Source of the DNA: Phocoena phocoena
Lineage: Eukaryota; Chordata; Mammalia; Artiodactyla; Phocoenidae
Assembly: GCF_963924675.1 (NCBI RefSeq)
Contig: NC_089232.1
Location: 47,284,522 to 47,348,521, forward strand
Reading direction: 5' to 3'
DNA: 64,000 bases
A model generated the notes under the pieces. The model ran no database searches, was not told the DNA's origin, and saw only the letters and a list, made by a program, of their open reading frames with translations. A program made the translations under genes and the position numbers. This document shows, piece by piece, positions 61,337 through 64,000 of the stretch (positions are counted from its first letter, which is position 1; each line of letters begins with the position of its first letter).

Positions 61337-61558
61337 TTCTAGACCAGGGGTCAGAAAACAGAATTATGTAGGCCCATCTATTTTTATAAATAAAGATTTA
61401 TTGAAATACATTTATGTATATATGTCAACAGCTGCTTCTGTGCTACCATGGCAGCATTGAGTGGTTATAACATAAACCTTAGGGCCATCAAGCCTAATAT
61501 ATTTATATATTTATCACTGTGTCCTTTGAGAAGAAGTTTGCTGACCCCTGATCTAGAC
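61337..61558. mobile_element. hAT-type non-autonomous DNA transposon with 8-bp TSD
   Basis: 206-bp element (61345-61550) with terminal inverted repeats CAGGGGTCAGAAAAC and GTTTGCTGACCCCTG. Flanking 8-bp duplications TTCTAGAC (61337-61344) and ATCTAGAC (61551-61558) differ at one base; 8-bp TSDs are typical of hAT transposons. The middle has TTTATAAATAAAGATTTATT. It has no coding capacity and is old. I do not assign a subfamily. Confidence 0.9.
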
Positions 61559-61866
61559 CAAGGAAGATAGGGTGTCACATTCAATCAGGCTAAATTTGTT
61601 GATACTGGTGTGTTTACTAGAGTAGCTCAATTGATTGGTAGAAGCCTGGATCCACAATTGTCCTATATTCATTGAGGCTAAAATAACAGAAACTCTCTGG
61701 TATTAAATAGATGATTATAGGGATATAAGAATGTTTAACTCCACCACCACAAAAATATACCCTGAGCGCCTAGACTCTCTGCCTTCAATCCAACGTTATA
61801 AAATGCACACCAGTATCATTGTGTTGACTGCCCTCTGCATATCTGAAGGTAAGAAATGTGGCCATT
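61559..61866. other. Unclassified, may belong to the ERVL region
   Basis: No gene seen. It may be the decayed left part of the ERVL internal sequence recognised further right, but the similarity is too weak to call. Confidence 0.35.
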
Positions 61867-62100
61867 AAAATCCTCTCCCCAGGGCTTCCCTGGTGGCGCA
61901 GTGGTTGAGAGTCCGCCTGCCGATGCAGGGGACACGGGTTCGTACCCCGGTCCGGGAAGATCCCACGTGCCGTGGAGCGGCTGGGCCCGTGAGCCATGGC
62001 TACTGAGCCTGCGCGTCTGGAGCCTGTGCTCCGCAACGGGAGAGACCACAACAGTGAGAGGCCCGCGTACCACAAAAAAAAAAAAAAAATCCACTCCCCA
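61867..62100 (+). mobile_element. CHR-type SINE with near-perfect 15-bp TSD
   Basis: Body 61882-62085 with intact head, A-box TGGCGCAGTGG, B-box GGGTTCGTACCCCGG and a pure A-tail of 15 or more. TSDs AAAATCCTCTCCCCA (61867-61881) and AAAATCCACTCCCCA (62086-62100), one mismatch. The 137-residue minus-strand frame at 61785-62198 is this SINE read backwards. Confidence 0.95.
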
Positions 62101-64000
62101 TTTTCAAATGGCATAATGGGATCTTGGATTGGCAGAGGCAAAGAGGTGGGCATAGTTATTCTAATGAGAGTAGGGCTGGAGCAACAAATAAATGTCAATA
62201 TGTGAAGATTTTTGGTGATGTCTAAGGGATCATAGCAGTGAAATAGATGGGCATCTAGTAAAAAATATTACATGGCTGTATAATCAGGAAGACTCTGAAT
62301 CTGGTCTGGATCTCATTTCCCAAACAGCACTAGTTACATATCCAAAGTCATTTAATGAAAAGAAGCTATGTCCCTTTGAAGAAGAATCCTATAAATGTCT
62401 AGGTTACTCTCTGTGAATTGTTATATTCCAATGGTCTAAGTCTTGTCAGAATATTTCCTTAAAAGAGAGAGAAAAGTTAATCCATCTTTTACTACAATGT
62501 ATTCCGCATACACACAGACTTACACATGCAACGCTTGGTACCATATTCTTCCTTTTTTGTTTAGGGGGCAGTGTTTACCCATTTGAGTATTATGCTCCAA
62601 GTTATCTGTTGGAATGCCAGTTTAAATGAGGATCAAAGCAAACCAATGTTCTGCAACAGATTCAGGCTACATACAAACTCTTCTGTTCCTTAGGTCTTGA
62701 GATACAGTAAATCCAATGGCATTGAAGAGTTTTTAGCAGACAGGAATGATTTATGTAGCCCCAAAATATAATCACAGTGCCAACCCTAAGGCATTTTAGG
62801 AAAGTCATGTCCCCAGATACTATTTATGTTTTGAGAACTTGCTCTTGGGTTCTTGTAGAGATGGAATGCTTCACCACAAAACATGAAGGACTATGCATTC
62901 CAGGTATCGCACTATAAACCTGATGTTATCTGATCAGATAAGGCATAAAAATCAAATGTGCATTATCAGAATCCCTAAACAAATGGAAGAAGCACATATT
63001 AAATTGCAGTTGGACAAATGATGAAGACACTGTGAATTGCACGAACAGGAAGATCAGAGTTCTAAGGCATCCATTCTTGCTACATTGATTTATTTCTCTT
63101 AATGCACATCTGTGGTTTCATACTCCATTCCCTATAACTATAGCACTGAGGAAGAAGATACTTGGACATAGTTTTTGCATCGTTGTCCATAGTCTGACAC
63201 AATATGGAAGGACCTTATTTTCTCATTACCACAGCGGTTTTAGATGACACTGAAAGATGATGAAAGGAAATCCTTTAAGTGGGCAGATATTCAAACAATG
63301 TGTCTTGTTCACTTTGCTTTGATGAAAAAAATGATCAGAGGTAATAGGTATATATTAAATTTTGGAGAGTGGCTCATGGTTTGGCTGTATGGCCAAAAAT
63401 ATGTAAAGAAGAGAACATGATTAGAAGATGCTAAAGAAGTTTGAAGAGACACATGGATGGATCTTTCACAATAGGCATAAAATGTAGGATATCTGTGTTC
63501 TCCCCATGTTTACACAGTACCATTAGTGAGGAGGTCTCAAAAGGCAGTAGACAAGATGACCTACCCTGTTTGTATCAGTTAGCCTCTTTCTTAAACACCT
63601 AGGTTTTTGCTCAATGAGCTCATCTACAAAGTCTCCATGGAAGTGAGAATGAAGGGATTATGCTGAGCTAAACAACATGGGCTTCCCCTCATTAAGCTAA
63701 TCTGTTTCTTGCCACTGCTGAGTATCCACCCTACCAACTGCAAAAAACAATAATGAGCCACCGCCAAAATGTCAACCGTCTCAGTAGGAACCAGTCAAGC
63801 ATTTGAAGGCAGCTTATTATATCAGGCTCCTTGGATCCTGCAGGGGGTGGCAATTTGTTCTTACTGGTATAGACACTAATTCTTGATATGGATTTGCCGT
63901 TTTCTGCCACAGACACTTCTGACAGCACCACCATCCAAGGACTTGTGAAATGTCATAAAATACATTCAATGAATTACATACTTTACAAATCTTTTCTTCT
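62101..64000 (+). pseudogene. Endogenous retrovirus ERVL internal remnant (pol), running off the window
   Basis: The stretch follows the order of ERVL pol. RNase H/connection-like sequence lies at about 62860-63060 (AACCTGATGTTATCTGATCA), then blocks at 63300-63700 (GATGACCTACCCTG, CAACATGGGCTTCCC), and an integrase-like segment at 63830-63950 where TGGTATAGACACTAATTCTT GATATGGATTTGCC corresponds to the catalytic-core region and CACCACCATCCAAGGACTT follows. Many frameshifts and stops; no functional protein is possible. Recognition is strongest from 63300 onward and weak before 62800. Neither LTR is visible in the adjoining sequence. Confidence 0.75.

Noticed and set aside
5228..62100. tRNA genes suggested by A- and B-box motifs
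   Set aside because: They are SINE promoters; no cloverleaf with a CCA-side acceptor stem can be drawn and A-tails with TSDs follow.
61785..62198. 137-residue minus-strand open frame and overlapping plus-strand frames
   Set aside because: They are the CHR SINE at 61882-62085 read in both directions.
1..64000. CRISPR arrays, bacterial operons, plasmid or phage features
   Set aside because: No spaced direct repeats, no dense gene packing or ribosome-binding sites; every repeat type is mammalian.
34367..64000. MLT2-type LTR at 34.4 kb and ERVL pol at 62-64 kb as one provirus
   Set aside because: They are about 28 kb apart with many unrelated elements and unique sequence between them.

Overview
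The window is nuclear DNA from a mammal, most likely a cetacean (whale or dolphin). The main evidence is a set of tRNA-derived SINEs of the CHR type typical of whales, hippos and relatives. Each carries a left end reading GGGCTTCCCTGGTGGCGCAG, Pol III A- and B-box motifs, an A-rich tail and usually a clean target-site duplication (TSD). The background is AT-rich. Single-copy mammalian features such as ancient MIR and L2 repeats, MaLR and ERVL LTRs and L1 LINEs fill in between. I find no complete protein-coding gene, rRNA, tRNA or CRISPR array. The longer open frames are SINE, L1, LTR or microsatellite sequence read by chance.

Layout. 1-5.2 kb: an old minus-strand L1 fragment split by two later L1 3'-end insertions, each with its own TSD; then a (GT)n repeat and two MIRs. 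5.2-14.4 kb: two CHR SINEs, a MIR, an L2, a 70-nt polypyrimidine run and a 75-nt polypurine run. 14.4-22.4 kb: L1-rich, with an old minus-strand copy, a younger ORF2 3' part (17.19-18.75 kb), a short L1 whose 5' end is inverted (19.75-20.21 kb), and a plus-strand ORF2/3'UTR remnant. 22.4-32.5 kb: mostly unclassified sequence with two SINEs, L2s, MIRs and one solo ERV LTR. 32.9-37.6 kb: L1, MLT2-type LTR with a (TA)25 tract, MLT1-type LTR, MIR and L2. 39-45 kb: L1, a local direct duplication, a SINE, and two minus-strand ERV LTRs. 48.9-56 kb: L1 fragments in opposite orientations, with a CHR SINE inserted into an L1 near the start of its ORF2, plus a MaLR LTR. 56.5-57.1 kb: two SINEs. 57.4-61.3 kb: mostly unique sequence with one weak exon-like segment. 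61.3 kb to the end: a hAT-type transposon with its 8-bp TSD, a SINE, and a decayed ERVL pol region that runs off the window.

Nothing acts together as a genetic pathway. The window reads as intergenic or deep-intron DNA built by successive retrotransposition. I see no convincing undescribed system. The best-supported observations are insertion structures: nested TSD-flanked insertions, a twin-priming-like inversion, and LTR and hAT boundaries. Repeat family names come from remembered consensus features, not from a database search.
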